Assembly: GCA_050184585.1 (NCBI GenBank)
Contig: JBFXAF010000010.1
Span: forward strand, 90,112-154,111
Reading direction: 5' to 3'
Source: JBFXAF01 sp050184585
GTDB taxonomy: Bacteria; Pseudomonadota; Alphaproteobacteria; Rhizobiales; Rhizobiaceae
Length of the DNA stretch: 64,000 nt
Made by a program: the position numbers and the translations under genes. The notes beneath the pieces were generated by a model. The model was given only the letters and a program-made list of their open reading frames with translations, did no database searches and had not been told where the DNA came from. Of this stretch, positions 25,601-33,792 are shown in pieces. The stretch's first letter is position 1. Every line of letters begins with the position of its first letter.

Positions 25601-25727
25601 TTTCCTCGACCTCGGGATACTGGCGCACCGAGAGGTTGAAGAGACCCTGGAATCCGAGCAGCAGGATCAGCAGAGCGAAGACCGTCGACAGAACCGGCCG
25701 TCGGATGAACAGCGCGGAGACGTTCAT
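22650..25727 (-). CDS. RND multidrug efflux permease (HAE1 family)
   Basis: 1025 residues, typical of AcrB/MexB-like pumps. N-terminal helix MNVSALFIRRPVLSTVFALL, porter motif VYPGASADLIQGFITSPI, the proton-relay double aspartate in TM4 (IGLVVDDAIVVVENIHRH), and the second-half repeat AIAFALAVVVIYLVLAAQFESFRDP. It sits in the inner membrane and exchanges protons for drugs. Its start overlaps the adaptor stop by 4 bp (ATGA). No outer-membrane channel gene is adjacent, so a TolC-type protein from elsewhere is needed. Confidence 0.96.
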   Translation of the reverse strand: MNVSALFIRRPVLSTVFALLILLLGFQGLFNLSVRQYPEVEETVITVTTVYPGASADLIQGFITSPIAAAVATTENIDYVTSQSRPSASVVTVQMQLGSNPDVALTEVMSKVQQVRSQLPADAEDPTIVKGTGMQFATMYLTMQNPNMTAEQLTEYIERVIRPRMSTIPGVAEIQIMGAANYSMRVWVDPIRLAARGLTATEVLAAINASNFLAAPGKTENEYVAYSITMRSTLQTPEAFGALPLKSSGDGVVRLRDVATVELAAENRDMIVNFNGQPGTFIGVFPTPSANPLDTAEAVINELPAIQATLPDGMSISLMYDATESISASIEEVFKTIAEAVAIVVLIILLFLGSFRSVLMPIVTIPLSLIGVCFFLFLLGYSINLLSLLAMVLAIGLVVDDAIVVVENIHRHIEEGLTPRQAAFQGMTEIGGPVVAMTITLAAVFAPLAFTGGLTGSLFREFAVTLAGAVVISGMVALTITPMMAARLLTRGHSRFQGYVDRTFDKVANRYERLVSGSLKYRPVTLMIVLVLVGLTGYLFMKTSSELAPEEDSGALFALVNAPPYATTDYTELYTAQIRDLTQDIPELDANFSIVGFGGATNSGVAVWVFDDWSERTRSQAEIQQDIQARLSKVAGVQALVFAPPSLPGAGGGLPISVVIQSTGDPSQVFEVAEKIRLEAQATGRFIIVQNSLAFNAQQVTVTIDRDRAAALNLPIRDIGATLSLLVGGGAVAQFDRDSNSYDIIMQVPREYRDNPEKLGEFFVRSATGQMVPLSAVVQISTNVTAAAIEQFNQLNSATISALPMPGVTTGDGLGAIQNIARSTLPESFFIDYSGQSRLEIEQGNTIAIAFALAVVVIYLVLAAQFESFRDPLIIMMSVPLSIFGAIVPLNIGLGTLNIYTQVGLITLIGLITKHGILLVEFANQQREAQGLSRTEAIIASAKVRLRPILMTTAAMSLGVVPLIVAAGAGAAARYSMGLVIFTGILIGTMFTLFVVPMFYSFIARRELKPRPDDTLPAASHAAAH

Positions 25728-26905
25728 TGCCGGGCGGTCTCCTGCGGTGCGGCCTGCGATGGATCGACCGTGTTGTCGATGACCACCGGTGCACCGTTCG
25801 ACAGCCGATTCTGGCCGGCGGTTACCACCCGGTCGCCAGATGCCACGCCGCTGGCGATCTCGACCAGCCCCTGCGTGCGGCGGCCGGTCTTCACGAACAC
25901 CTGCCGGACTTCCAGCGTCGGGGCCTTGCCCTCAGTCTGGGAGGGCGCCGTGTCGCCCGCTGCCGGTGCTGGCGCGGCTGCGGGCGGCTCGGCGGCCTTC
26001 TCGCGCACGACGAAGACGTAGTCGCCGTAGAGACTGGTCACGACCGCCGTCTGCGGCAACGCGATGATGTCCTGCTCGATCGGCATCTGCACCTCGACCT
26101 GCACGAACTGGCCGGGAGTCAGCTTGCCGTCGGGATTGGTGATCTCCGCGCGAACCGCAACCAGCCGGCTCGCGGGATCGACCTTGGGATCGATGCCGAC
26201 GATCTCGCCCTCGAAGGGCATCGGCCCGTCGCCGAGCCCGAACCGAACCGGCTGGCCGATGCGGACCGAGCTGAACTGCTGCTCGGCGACGGTGAAATCC
26301 GCCCGCATCGTGTCCAGATCCTGCAACGTGGCAACGATGGTGCCCGGAGCTATGTACTGGCCCGCTTCGATGCGTGGGATGCCCATCGTCCCGGAGAATG
26401 GCGCTCGGAGACGTTTCTGCTCGACGACGGCTTCGAGCTTGGTCACCTGCGCCGCGGATGCGGCGGCGGCCGCTCGCGCGGCCTCGAGCGCGGCTTCGGT
26501 TCCGACACCGCGCTTCTGTAGTTCGATCGCCCGGTCGAGCGCCTGCTGGTCCAGAGCCGCCTGTGTGCGGGCCGCATCGAGGTCTGCCCGCTGCACGGCG
26601 TCGTCAAGGCGAAGCAGCACCGCGTCCTCATCGACCTTCTGGTTCGCCGAGAAGCCGATTTCCTTGACGATGCCGGTCGTCTCGACGGTGAGGTCCACGC
26701 CGCGCGCGGCGCTGGCCGTGCCGATCGCGCCGATCGCGGGTGTCCAGTCGGCCGGTTTTGCCTCGATCACCGATACGGTCAGCGGCGCGACCGGCATATT
26801 GGCGAAGAACTGCTCGATCGCCTGGTCACGGAACATGTTGAAACCGACGAGACCACCTCCGATGAGCACGAGCAGCACGAACGCGATGAGAAAGCGTTTG
26901 ATCAT
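25724..26905 (-). CDS. RND efflux periplasmic adaptor (membrane fusion protein)
   Basis: 393 residues. N-terminal anchor helix (KRFLIAFVLLVLIGGGLVGF), lipoyl half-motifs (VEQKRLRAPFSGTMGIPRIEAGQYI), an alpha-helical hairpin in between (AQAALDQQALDRAIELQKRG), and beta-barrel plus membrane-proximal domains. It links the permease to an outer-membrane channel. First gene of the pump operon; upstream lies the TetR operator at 27001-27016, then divergent tetR. Confidence 0.95.
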   Translation of the reverse strand: MIKRFLIAFVLLVLIGGGLVGFNMFRDQAIEQFFANMPVAPLTVSVIEAKPADWTPAIGAIGTASAARGVDLTVETTGIVKEIGFSANQKVDEDAVLLRLDDAVQRADLDAARTQAALDQQALDRAIELQKRGVGTEAALEAARAAAAASAAQVTKLEAVVEQKRLRAPFSGTMGIPRIEAGQYIAPGTIVATLQDLDTMRADFTVAEQQFSSVRIGQPVRFGLGDGPMPFEGEIVGIDPKVDPASRLVAVRAEITNPDGKLTPGQFVQVEVQMPIEQDIIALPQTAVVTSLYGDYVFVVREKAAEPPAAAPAPAAGDTAPSQTEGKAPTLEVRQVFVKTGRRTQGLVEIASGVASGDRVVTAGQNRLSNGAPVVIDNTVDPSQAAPQETARQ

Positions 26906-27000
26906 GAGGTCAGCCTCGGGGGAATCGGAGCCGGGCGCCAGCCAGGCCGCCCGACAATGGTGCGATCCGACCGCCCTTGCAATTACTGATGCGGTTACTG

Positions 27001-27016
27001 TACCGTCTGGACGGTA
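27001..27016. promoter_or_regulatory. TetR-type operator between pump and regulator genes
   Basis: Perfect dyad TACCGTC-TG-GACGGTA in the 133-bp divergent gap, 23 bp before the tetR start codon. The form TACCGTCnnGACGGTA is a familiar TetR/AcrR operator type. It can control both directions. Confidence 0.75.
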
Positions 27017-27038
27017 TTGTCAAGCGGCCAGGACCAGG

Positions 27039-27578
27039 ATGGCGGGAACTGCAGACACCAAGGGACGAATCCTTCGCGCGGCCGAAGAAGTCAGCCGCGA
27101 CGCTGGTGCCGGCAACCTGTCTCTCGACGCCGTCGCCGCCCGGGCGGGAATTTCGAAGGGCGGGCTGCTGTACCATTTCCCCTCAAAGGCCAGGCTGTTC
27201 GAGGCGATGGTCGAGAATTATCTCGGGGCCTGGGAGAACGCGCTTGGCGAGCGCGAACAGGCCGGAGCCCTCAATGGCGTGGCCGCGGCCTATCTCGACC
27301 TTTTCGTCACCGAGCAGAAGCGCAAGCAGGCGCCGTCGAGCGGTCTGATCGCCGCGCTTGCCGAGAACCCCGATTTTCTCGCACCCGTGAAGCGCTACGA
27401 GCGCGCCTTCCTCGACCGCATGAAAGCGAACTCCACGCGGCCCTCCGCGATGCTGGTCATCTTCCTCGCGCTTCATGGCCTTCATTCGATGAAGCTGCTC
27501 AACACGGAGATCGTCACCGGCGCCGAGTTCGAGGACGCCGTCGCCGAAATGCGCCGCATGATCGACGCGCCTGCCTGA
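27039..27578 (+). CDS. TetR/AcrR-family repressor of the RND pump
   Basis: 179 residues. N-terminal TetR helix-turn-helix (KGRILRAAEEV; LDAVAARAGISKGGLLYHFPSKARLFEAMV), then a helical ligand-binding domain of the TetR_C type. ATG 27039 has CAGGACCAGG just upstream. Divergent from the adaptor/permease operon with a clear operator between, the standard local repressor layout; inducer unknown. Confidence 0.9.
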   Translation: MAGTADTKGRILRAAEEVSRDAGAGNLSLDAVAARAGISKGGLLYHFPSKARLFEAMVENYLGAWENALGEREQAGALNGVAAAYLDLFVTEQKRKQAPSSGLIAALAENPDFLAPVKRYERAFLDRMKANSTRPSAMLVIFLALHGLHSMKLLNTEIVTGAEFEDAVAEMRRMIDAPA

Positions 27579-27628
27579 TCTCGGGTCTGCGCCGTCGAGC
27601 CGTGATGCAATGTCCTCGACCGCCGGCG

Positions 27629-27787
27629 TCACCGACCCGACGCAGACCGGAACTGGCCGGGACCTTCGGAGATCCGCGAGGCGACGAAGGCGAGCGTAAG
27701 AACGACCTTCAACGATCCGGAGACACAGGGCATCGATCGCAGGATGCCGACCTTGAGCATCACGTCCATCTTCCCGGCGTCGACCAT
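27629..27787 (-). CDS. Possible small protein coupled to the YiiX-like gene
   Basis: 52-residue ORF starting MVDAGKMDVMLKVGILRSMP with a hydrophobic patch VVLTLAFVA. Its ATG overlaps the upstream stop as TGATG, and AGAGGA sits 5 bases before it inside the preceding gene's end. Coupling and ribosome site argue for translation. No family is recognised and codon evidence is slight, so it may be chance. Confidence 0.35.
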   Translation of the reverse strand: MVDAGKMDVMLKVGILRSMPCVSGSLKVVLTLAFVASRISEGPGQFRSASGR

Positions 27788-28677
27788 CAGTTCCTCTTGG
27801 TGTAGTCCGGACTCGAAAGACGCTCCAGTGCTTCGCGCGCGCTCTCCATATGGAACCGGCCACCCTCGGCCCGGACGGCAATGCGGAAGCCGAGATGCCG
27901 CGAGCCTTCGAGCGCCAGGCGTGCAAGATCGTCAGGTATGATCGCCATGCGTCCCGCCGCATAGCGCTTCGGTACGCCGAACTCCGGAAACGCCTCGACG
28001 ATCAATTCGGCGCATGTCAGCCGCGAAGCATCGGAGAGATCGAAGGCGACATCGAATGGAGTGCCGACCCTCGAAAGAAGCGTCGACAGTTTGGCGTGCG
28101 CCAAACCGGTATGACGCGGTCGCAGAACGACCAGCGCATCGACGTCCACCAGTTCGGAGAACGTCGATAGGTGGACATCGTCCTTGGACGATTCGATGAC
28201 CGTCAGGCCCGATCGGATTGCGGCCCTGTAGGGATCGAGCGCGGCGCTCTTCCACAAGCCATGCGCCCGGAGTTCGGCTTCGCTGCCGAGCCACACCAGC
28301 GCGTGCGTGTAGCGGCTCGGGATGAAGGTCCTTGTGAGCGCCGGACGTGAACGTACGAGCACGATGTCGAGCGGCCGCAGATCGTTGCGCATCATCGTCT
28401 CGACCTCGGCATGGCGGAAAAGTTTGCCGTGGGCCGTTCTGACGTTGCGGACGATCGGCGACAGCGATTGGCCGAAGGCCTGCATCAGGCCGAGCCGCGG
28501 GTCGACCCAGTCGCCGCCGAACCAGTCGGGCGCGTCTTCCGCCGGACGATAGCCGCCGCATGCGCACAGCAGGACGACCGCAGTCACGACCGTGACCCGA
28601 CAGGTCAGCGCACCAAGACTCTCGATTACCCCCGCCACCCCAGCACCGCGAACGACACCGCCAGACAAATCTGCCAC
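27787..28677 (-). CDS. YiiX/YebB-like NlpC/P60 cysteine hydrolase, probable lipoprotein
   Basis: 296 residues from GTG 28677. An N-terminal hydrophobic run VVTAVVLLCACGGY with cysteines suggests a signal peptide or lipobox, so it is periplasmic. The body has the circularly permuted papain-fold order: histidine first in RYTHALVWLG, acidic residues in between, then cysteine in SRLTCAELIVEAFPEFG. YiiX-like enzymes hydrolyse amide or thioester bonds in lipids or peptides; the target here is unknown. Divergent from the hydrolase at 28751. Confidence 0.7.
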   Translation of the reverse strand: MADLSGGVVRGAGVAGVIESLGALTCRVTVVTAVVLLCACGGYRPAEDAPDWFGGDWVDPRLGLMQAFGQSLSPIVRNVRTAHGKLFRHAEVETMMRNDLRPLDIVLVRSRPALTRTFIPSRYTHALVWLGSEAELRAHGLWKSAALDPYRAAIRSGLTVIESSKDDVHLSTFSELVDVDALVVLRPRHTGLAHAKLSTLLSRVGTPFDVAFDLSDASRLTCAELIVEAFPEFGVPKRYAAGRMAIIPDDLARLALEGSRHLGFRIAVRAEGGRFHMESAREALERLSSPDYTKRN

Positions 28678-28750
28678 GTTCGCGACCCCGGCGCCATCTG
28701 TGCTTGACGCCCATGCTCGCGAGGCACATCCTCGGGGCAGAGGGGAAAAT

Positions 28751-29680
28751 ATGCCGTTCGACGAAGCCCGTTCCGTGCCGTCTCCGACTGGAGCGGCGCT
28801 CCATGTCTATTGCCGGCGGGCGAACCAGCCGCGCGCGGTCGTGCAGGTCAATCACGGCCTCGCCGAACATGCGGCCCGCTACGAACGATTCGCTGATGCG
28901 CTCGCGGCCGAGGGTTTACACACCTATGCCCACGACCACCGGGGCCATGGCCGCACCCATGCCCCCGACGCGCCTCTTGGCGTCTTCGCGGCTGGCGATG
29001 GCGGTGTCGACAAGGTGATCGTCGACGTCAGTGCCGTTCACGATCTCATTGCCGCCGAACATCCCGGATTGCCCGTCATCGCGTTCGGCCATTCGATGGG
29101 TGGCCTGATCGCCTTGAACTTCGTGCTCCGGCATTCCGGACGCGTCCGTGGCGCGGCGATCTGGAACGCCAACTTCTCCGCCGGGCTGGCAGGACGGGCA
29201 GCAATGCTGATCCTCGCCGTCGAACGTTTCCGTCTCGGCTCCGACGTACCGTCCAGGCTCTTGCCGAAGCTTACGTTCGCATCATGGGGCAGGAAGGTGC
29301 CGAACGCCCGCACCGCCTTCGACTGGCTGTCGCGGGATCCGGCCGAGGTGGACAAGTATGTTGCCGACCCCCTTTGCGGGTGGAACGCGTCGGTGTCGAT
29401 GTGGCGCGACGTCTTCCGCTTCGCGTTCCTCGGTGCGGATGATGCCGGTTTCGCGTCCCTGCCGCGCGACCTTCCGGTCAATCTGGTCGGTGGCGAGCAT
29501 GATCCGGCGACCGACGGCGGCAAGGCCGTCCGAGACCTGGCCGCGAGGATGAACCGGATGGGGTTTTCGAATCTGGTTTCGACGATCTATCCCGAGACAC
29601 GTCATGAAAGCCTGAACGAGCTCAACCGGGACGAGATCACTGAAGCTTTCGTCTCATGGGCGCGGAAGACTGTTGCGTGA
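28751..29680 (+). CDS. Alpha/beta hydrolase, monoacylglycerol lipase-like
   Basis: 309 residues from ATG 28751, GAGGGG 5 bases upstream. Serine-aminopeptidase S33/hydrolase_4 pattern: VVQVNHGLAEHAARYERFADAL with the oxyanion HG, HDHRGHGRTHAPDAP, nucleophile elbow GHSMGG, late aspartate in GGEHDPATDGG and catalytic histidine in PETRHESLNE. This profile is that of lysophospholipase or monoacylglycerol lipase. No signal peptide; cytosolic or membrane-associated. Confidence 0.9.
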   Translation: MPFDEARSVPSPTGAALHVYCRRANQPRAVVQVNHGLAEHAARYERFADALAAEGLHTYAHDHRGHGRTHAPDAPLGVFAAGDGGVDKVIVDVSAVHDLIAAEHPGLPVIAFGHSMGGLIALNFVLRHSGRVRGAAIWNANFSAGLAGRAAMLILAVERFRLGSDVPSRLLPKLTFASWGRKVPNARTAFDWLSRDPAEVDKYVADPLCGWNASVSMWRDVFRFAFLGADDAGFASLPRDLPVNLVGGEHDPATDGGKAVRDLAARMNRMGFSNLVSTIYPETRHESLNELNRDEITEAFVSWARKTVA

Positions 29681-29732
29681 CAGACCCGACTGCCTTTGCT
29701 AGGCAGCGGCACGATCCAACGGCGCTCCTCTG

Positions 29733-30905
29733 ATGTCCAACCCTCCCCTCAAAGGCGTGCGCGTGATCGAGCTCGCGCGCATCCTCGCCGGCCCATGGGC
29801 GGGGCAGTTGCTGGCCGACCTCGGGGCGGACGTCATCAAGGTCGAGAACCCCGACGGCGGCGACGACACGCGAAAATGGGGCCCACCTTTCGTCACCGGC
29901 GCGGACGGCGAGAACCTGTCGGCCGCATACTACCACTCGACCAACCGCGGAAAGCGCTCGATCGCGGTCGACTTCTCGATGCCGGAGGGGGCCGGGACGG
30001 TCCGTCGCCTGGCTGCGACCGCGGACGTCTTCATCGAGAACTTCAAGCTCGGCGGGTTGAAGAAGTACGGCCTCGACTACGACAGTTTGAAAGCGCTCAA
30101 CCCGCGTCTGATCTATTGTTCCATCACCGGCTTCGGCCAGACCGGACCCTATGCCCCCCGGGCCGGCTACGACTTCATCATCCAGGGCATGGCAGGCATG
30201 ATGTCGATAACGGGTGAGCCCGGTCGCGAGCCGCAGAAGGCTGGCGTCGCCATTTCGGATGTCTTCACCGGCCTCTACGCAGTCATTTCCATCCAGGCTG
30301 CGCTCCGCCACGCCGAACAGACGGGCCAGGGCCAGTGGATCGACATGGCGTTGTTCGACGCGCAAGTCTCGATCCTCGGCAACCAGAATCTCAACTACCT
30401 CGTCTCCGGCATATCGCCCGTACAGATGGGCAACGCCCATATGAACATCGCGCCCTACGAGGTGCTTCCGGTGAAGGACGGCCACATCATCCTGGCGGTC
30501 GGAAACGACGGCCAGTTCCAGCGCTTCTGCGCCGTGGTCGACCTTGAGCCGCTGGCGGTAGACCCGGACTTCTCGACCAACCCCGCACGCGTCACCAACC
30601 GTGCCCGGCTGCGCAAAGCGCTGGTGGAACGACTCCTGACGTTAGATCGTGACGCCCTGCTCACCCGGCTGGAGGCCGCGGGCGTTCCAGCAAGCCCGAT
30701 AAACACCATCGCCCAGATGTTCGCCGACCCGCAGACCATCGCCAGGGGACTGCGCATGGACCTCGAGGACGGGCATGGCAACTTGCTGCCTTCGGTGCGC
30801 GCGCCGATGCTGATGAGCGCCACGCCGCCTATCTACGAGCGGCCCTCTCCCCGCCTCGGCGAACACACGGCGGAGATTCTGGCCGAACTGGAGACCAGGA
30901 AATGA
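29733..30905 (+). CDS. CaiB/BaiF-type CoA transferase (class III)
   Basis: 390 residues. Motifs: GVRVIELARILAGPWAGQLLADLGADVIKVE at the N terminus, TNRGKRSIAVDF, YCSITGFGQTGPYAPRAGYDFIIQG (the GYD aspartate forms the CoA-thioester anhydride in this class), and PVAxx-like APYEVLPVKDGHIILAV. These enzymes move CoA between carboxylic acids. It overlaps the TPP-enzyme gene by 4 bp, which recalls the formyl-CoA transferase/oxalyl-CoA decarboxylase pairing, but the substrate is not known. Confidence 0.9.
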   Translation: MSNPPLKGVRVIELARILAGPWAGQLLADLGADVIKVENPDGGDDTRKWGPPFVTGADGENLSAAYYHSTNRGKRSIAVDFSMPEGAGTVRRLAATADVFIENFKLGGLKKYGLDYDSLKALNPRLIYCSITGFGQTGPYAPRAGYDFIIQGMAGMMSITGEPGREPQKAGVAISDVFTGLYAVISIQAALRHAEQTGQGQWIDMALFDAQVSILGNQNLNYLVSGISPVQMGNAHMNIAPYEVLPVKDGHIILAVGNDGQFQRFCAVVDLEPLAVDPDFSTNPARVTNRARLRKALVERLLTLDRDALLTRLEAAGVPASPINTIAQMFADPQTIARGLRMDLEDGHGNLLPSVRAPMLMSATPPIYERPSPRLGEHTAEILAELETRK

Positions 30906-32551
30906 GGACAGGCGGACAGATCGTCGTCGAAGCGCTCGAGGCGAACGGCGTCGACCGTATCTATTGCGTGCCGGGAGAGAGCTATCTCGCCGTGCTCGAT
31001 GCCCTCCACGATTCACCGATCCGGACGATCGTGTGTCGCCAGGAAGGCGGCGCTGCGATGATGGCGGACGCCCACGGGAAGCTGACCGGCAGGCCGGGCG
31101 TCTGCTTCGTCACGCGCGGACCGGGCGCGACCAACGCCTCCGCCGGGATTCACATCGCCATGCAGGATTCGACGCCGGTGGTGATGTTCATCGGCCAGGT
31201 CGCACGCGGCAATCTCGGCCGCGAGGCCTTTCAGGAAGTGGACTATCGCCAGTTCTTCGGCGGCATCGCCAAATGGGCGATCGAGATCGACGATCCTGCG
31301 CGCATTCCCGAAATCGTCACACGCGCCTTTTCCGTCGCTACATCCGGCCGTCCAGGCCCAGTCATCGTCAGCCTGCCCGAGGACGTGCTGACCGAACAGG
31401 CCGAGGCACCCAAGCCAGTCGCCTGGACGCCGGTAGAGACGCGTCCTGGCGCGGCGGAGATGGCCGCGCTGCAGGCGCTGCTCGTTGACGCGAGGCGCCC
31501 CTTCGTCATCCTCGGCGGTTCGCGCTGGACCCCTGATGCGAAGGCCCTGTTTGAGCGCACCGCCGCGGCATGGGCGCTGCCGGTCGGCTGCTCGTTCCGG
31601 CGGCAGATGCTCTTCGATCATCTGCACCCCTGCTACGCCGGCGACGTCGGCATCGGGCCTAACCCGAAGCTGGCGGCGGCGATCAGGGACGCCGACGTTG
31701 TGCTGCTCGTCGGGGGAAGGCTCGGCGAAATGCCCTCTTCCGACTACACCTTGCTCAAGAGTCCGTATCCCGACCAGGCGCTCGTCCACGTCCACCCCGA
31801 CACCAACGAGCTGGGCCGAGTCTACCGGCCGGCATTGGCCATCAACGCCTCGCCCGCAGCGTTCGCCGAGGCGTTCGCCGAGCTCGGGCCGGAATCGGTC
31901 CCGGAATGGGCCGGCCGGACCGAAACCCTGCATGCATCCTACCTCGCCTGGTCGACGCCGCCCATCGAGGGACCGGGGCAGGTCCAGATGGGTCCGATCA
32001 TGGCATTGATCGAGAAATCCGTTCCGGAGGACACGATCTTCACCAACGGCGCCGGCAACTACGCGACCTGGGTGCACCGCTTCCACCGCTTCCGCAGGTT
32101 CGCCACGCAGGCAGCTCCTACCTCGGGTTCGATGGGCTACGGTACGCCGGGAGCGGTCGCGGCGAAGGACCTTTTTCCTGACCGGCTGGTCATTGCCTTC
32201 GCCGGCGACGGCTGCTTCCTGATGAACGGCCAGGAGTTCGCGACGGCGGTGCAATATGGCCTCCCGATCATCGTCGTGGTCGTAAACAACGGTATCTACG
32301 GCACCATTCGCATGCACCAGGAACGCGAGTATCCCGGGCGCGTGGTCGCGACGGACTTGCGGAATCCGGACTTCGCCGCCCTGGCGCGCGCCTACGGGGG
32401 GCATGGTGAGATCGTGATGGCCACCGAGGAGTTCGCTTCAGCCTTCGAGCGCGCGCGCGCCAGCGGCAAGCCGTCGATAATCGAGGTCCGACTCGATCCC
32501 GAGGCGATCACTCCCGCCCGGACGCTCACCGACATTCGTGAGCAGCGCTGA
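30902..32551 (+). CDS. Thiamine-diphosphate-dependent enzyme (acetolactate synthase/decarboxylase superfamily)
   Basis: 549 residues with the three TPP-enzyme domains. The catalytic glutamate E48 is in RQEGGAAMMADAHGKLTG, then GPGATNASAGIHIAMQDSTP, and the Mg/TPP motif GDGCFLMNGQEF ending NN (IVVVVNNGIYG). The first glycine-rich turn YCVPGES differs from acetolactate synthase. Translationally coupled to the CoA transferase, suggesting decarboxylation or C-C cleavage of an acyl-CoA, as with oxalyl-CoA decarboxylase; the specific reaction is unproven. Confidence 0.88.
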   Translation: MRTGGQIVVEALEANGVDRIYCVPGESYLAVLDALHDSPIRTIVCRQEGGAAMMADAHGKLTGRPGVCFVTRGPGATNASAGIHIAMQDSTPVVMFIGQVARGNLGREAFQEVDYRQFFGGIAKWAIEIDDPARIPEIVTRAFSVATSGRPGPVIVSLPEDVLTEQAEAPKPVAWTPVETRPGAAEMAALQALLVDARRPFVILGGSRWTPDAKALFERTAAAWALPVGCSFRRQMLFDHLHPCYAGDVGIGPNPKLAAAIRDADVVLLVGGRLGEMPSSDYTLLKSPYPDQALVHVHPDTNELGRVYRPALAINASPAAFAEAFAELGPESVPEWAGRTETLHASYLAWSTPPIEGPGQVQMGPIMALIEKSVPEDTIFTNGAGNYATWVHRFHRFRRFATQAAPTSGSMGYGTPGAVAAKDLFPDRLVIAFAGDGCFLMNGQEFATAVQYGLPIIVVVVNNGIYGTIRMHQEREYPGRVVATDLRNPDFAALARAYGGHGEIVMATEEFASAFERARASGKPSIIEVRLDPEAITPARTLTDIREQR

Positions 32552-32657
32552 GCGGACATGCCGCGCCCTGACGCCGCAGTTGGCGGCCGCATGTGACCGA
32601 TGCTAAGGCAGCGCCGCGCGCGCCGAGGTCCGCCGGGCGCACGACCGGAGACAGCAA

Positions 32658-32990
32658 ATGCCCGATTTCCTCGCCCCGCTCATCGACTGGTTCCACACCG
32701 TCTTCATCGAGCAGTTCAATGGCTGGATCCTGCTCGGCTTCGTCGCGCAGTTCTTCTTCACCATGCGCTTCGTGGTTCAATGGATCGCCTCTGAACGTGC
32801 ACGACGCTCCGTCGTGCCGGTCGCCTTCTGGTTCTTCTCGCTCGGTGGAGGCGCCCTTCTCTTCGTCTATGCGATTCAGCGACAGGACCCCGTCTTCATC
32901 GCCGGCCAGGGCATGGGGCTCTTCATCTACATCCGCAACCTCTGGCTGATCGCCCGCGAACGCCAGGAGGCCGGCGCCACGCCTCAATAG
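32658..32990 (+). CDS. LAB_N-domain small membrane protein (lipid A biosynthesis N-terminal domain)
   Basis: 110 residues with three hydrophobic helices. WILLGFVAQFFFTMRFVVQWIASERARRSVVPVAFWFFSLGGGALL matches the LAB_N domain, also found fused to lipid A disaccharide synthase or as a stand-alone partner of sugar transferases. First of a three-gene set with a GT2 polyprenyl-phosphate sugar transferase and a GT39 lipid-linked sugar transferase, so probably scaffolding or flipping in lipid A/cell-envelope glycosylation. Confidence 0.88.
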   Translation: MPDFLAPLIDWFHTVFIEQFNGWILLGFVAQFFFTMRFVVQWIASERARRSVVPVAFWFFSLGGGALLFVYAIQRQDPVFIAGQGMGLFIYIRNLWLIARERQEAGATPQ

Positions 32991-33048
32991 GCCTCCTTGT
33001 CGCGCCGCAGCCCGCAATGATAGGTGGGGCGCTCAACAGGACGGACCC

Positions 33049-33792
33049 ATGCCCTCCGTAGAGGACGAACTGCTTTCGATCGTCATTCCCGCGAAGAATG
33101 AAGCATCCAACCTGCCGCGCGTGATCGAGGAACTCGAAACGGTTCTGGCAGGGCGCGCGATCGAGGTGATCCTCGTCGACGACGGATCGACCGACGGCAC
33201 AGTCCTTGCGGTGCGCGCTCAGAAGTCGGCGCGATCGTTCCCAATTCGCTGCCTCAGCCACGACCGCTCGACCGGCAAGAGCCTTGCGCTCCGCACCGGC
33301 GTGATGGCGGCGCGCGGAGCGCTGGTCGCGACCATGGACGGCGATGGCCAGAACGACCCGAAATACCTCCCAGCCATGCTTGACGCCATGAAGACCGGCG
33401 GCCCGCGAACGGGGATTGTCGTTGGTCAACGGCTGAAACGTGGAGATTCCTCGATCAAGAAATATGCCTCCCGTTTCGCCAATGCTCTACGGTCCCGCCT
33501 GCTTGGCGACAACACCCGCGATACCGCATGCGGCCTGAAGCTGCTGAGGACCGAGGTATTCCGTCTGCTTCCTTTCTTCGAGGGCAGCCATCGCTTCCTG
33601 CCCGCGCTGGTGCTCACCGAAGGATACGACGTCGTGCATGTCGATGTGGTCGATCGTCCGCGCCTGCACGGTTCGTCACACTACGGGATATTCGATCGCG
33701 GACTTCAGGGCGCTCTCGACCTGTTCGGCGTCTGGTGGTTCCGGCGCCGGAGGCGTGTCCGGCCGGTCGTCGAGGACGCCACGGATGCTTGA
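33049..33792 (+). CDS. Glycosyltransferase family 2, polyprenyl-phosphate sugar transferase-like
   Basis: 247 residues. GT-A fold with SIVIPAKNEASNLPRVIEEL, the nucleotide site ILVDDGSTDGT, and the metal-binding DGDGQNDP. Resembles DPM1/ArnC-like enzymes that load a sugar on undecaprenyl or dodecaprenyl phosphate. It lacks the two C-terminal membrane helices of ArnC, as in soluble DPM1 types. It overlaps the GT39 gene by 8 bp. Sugar identity unknown; galacturonate transfer by RgtE in Rhizobium is one precedent. Confidence 0.88.
   Translation: MPSVEDELLSIVIPAKNEASNLPRVIEELETVLAGRAIEVILVDDGSTDGTVLAVRAQKSARSFPIRCLSHDRSTGKSLALRTGVMAARGALVATMDGDGQNDPKYLPAMLDAMKTGGPRTGIVVGQRLKRGDSSIKKYASRFANALRSRLLGDNTRDTACGLKLLRTEVFRLLPFFEGSHRFLPALVLTEGYDVVHVDVVDRPRLHGSSHYGIFDRGLQGALDLFGVWWFRRRRRVRPVVEDATDA

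Noticed and set aside
24214..25794. A 526-codon frame on the same strand as the RND permease, other frame
   Set aside because: Fully overlapped by the clearly conserved permease; Arg/His/Gly-rich shadow translation.
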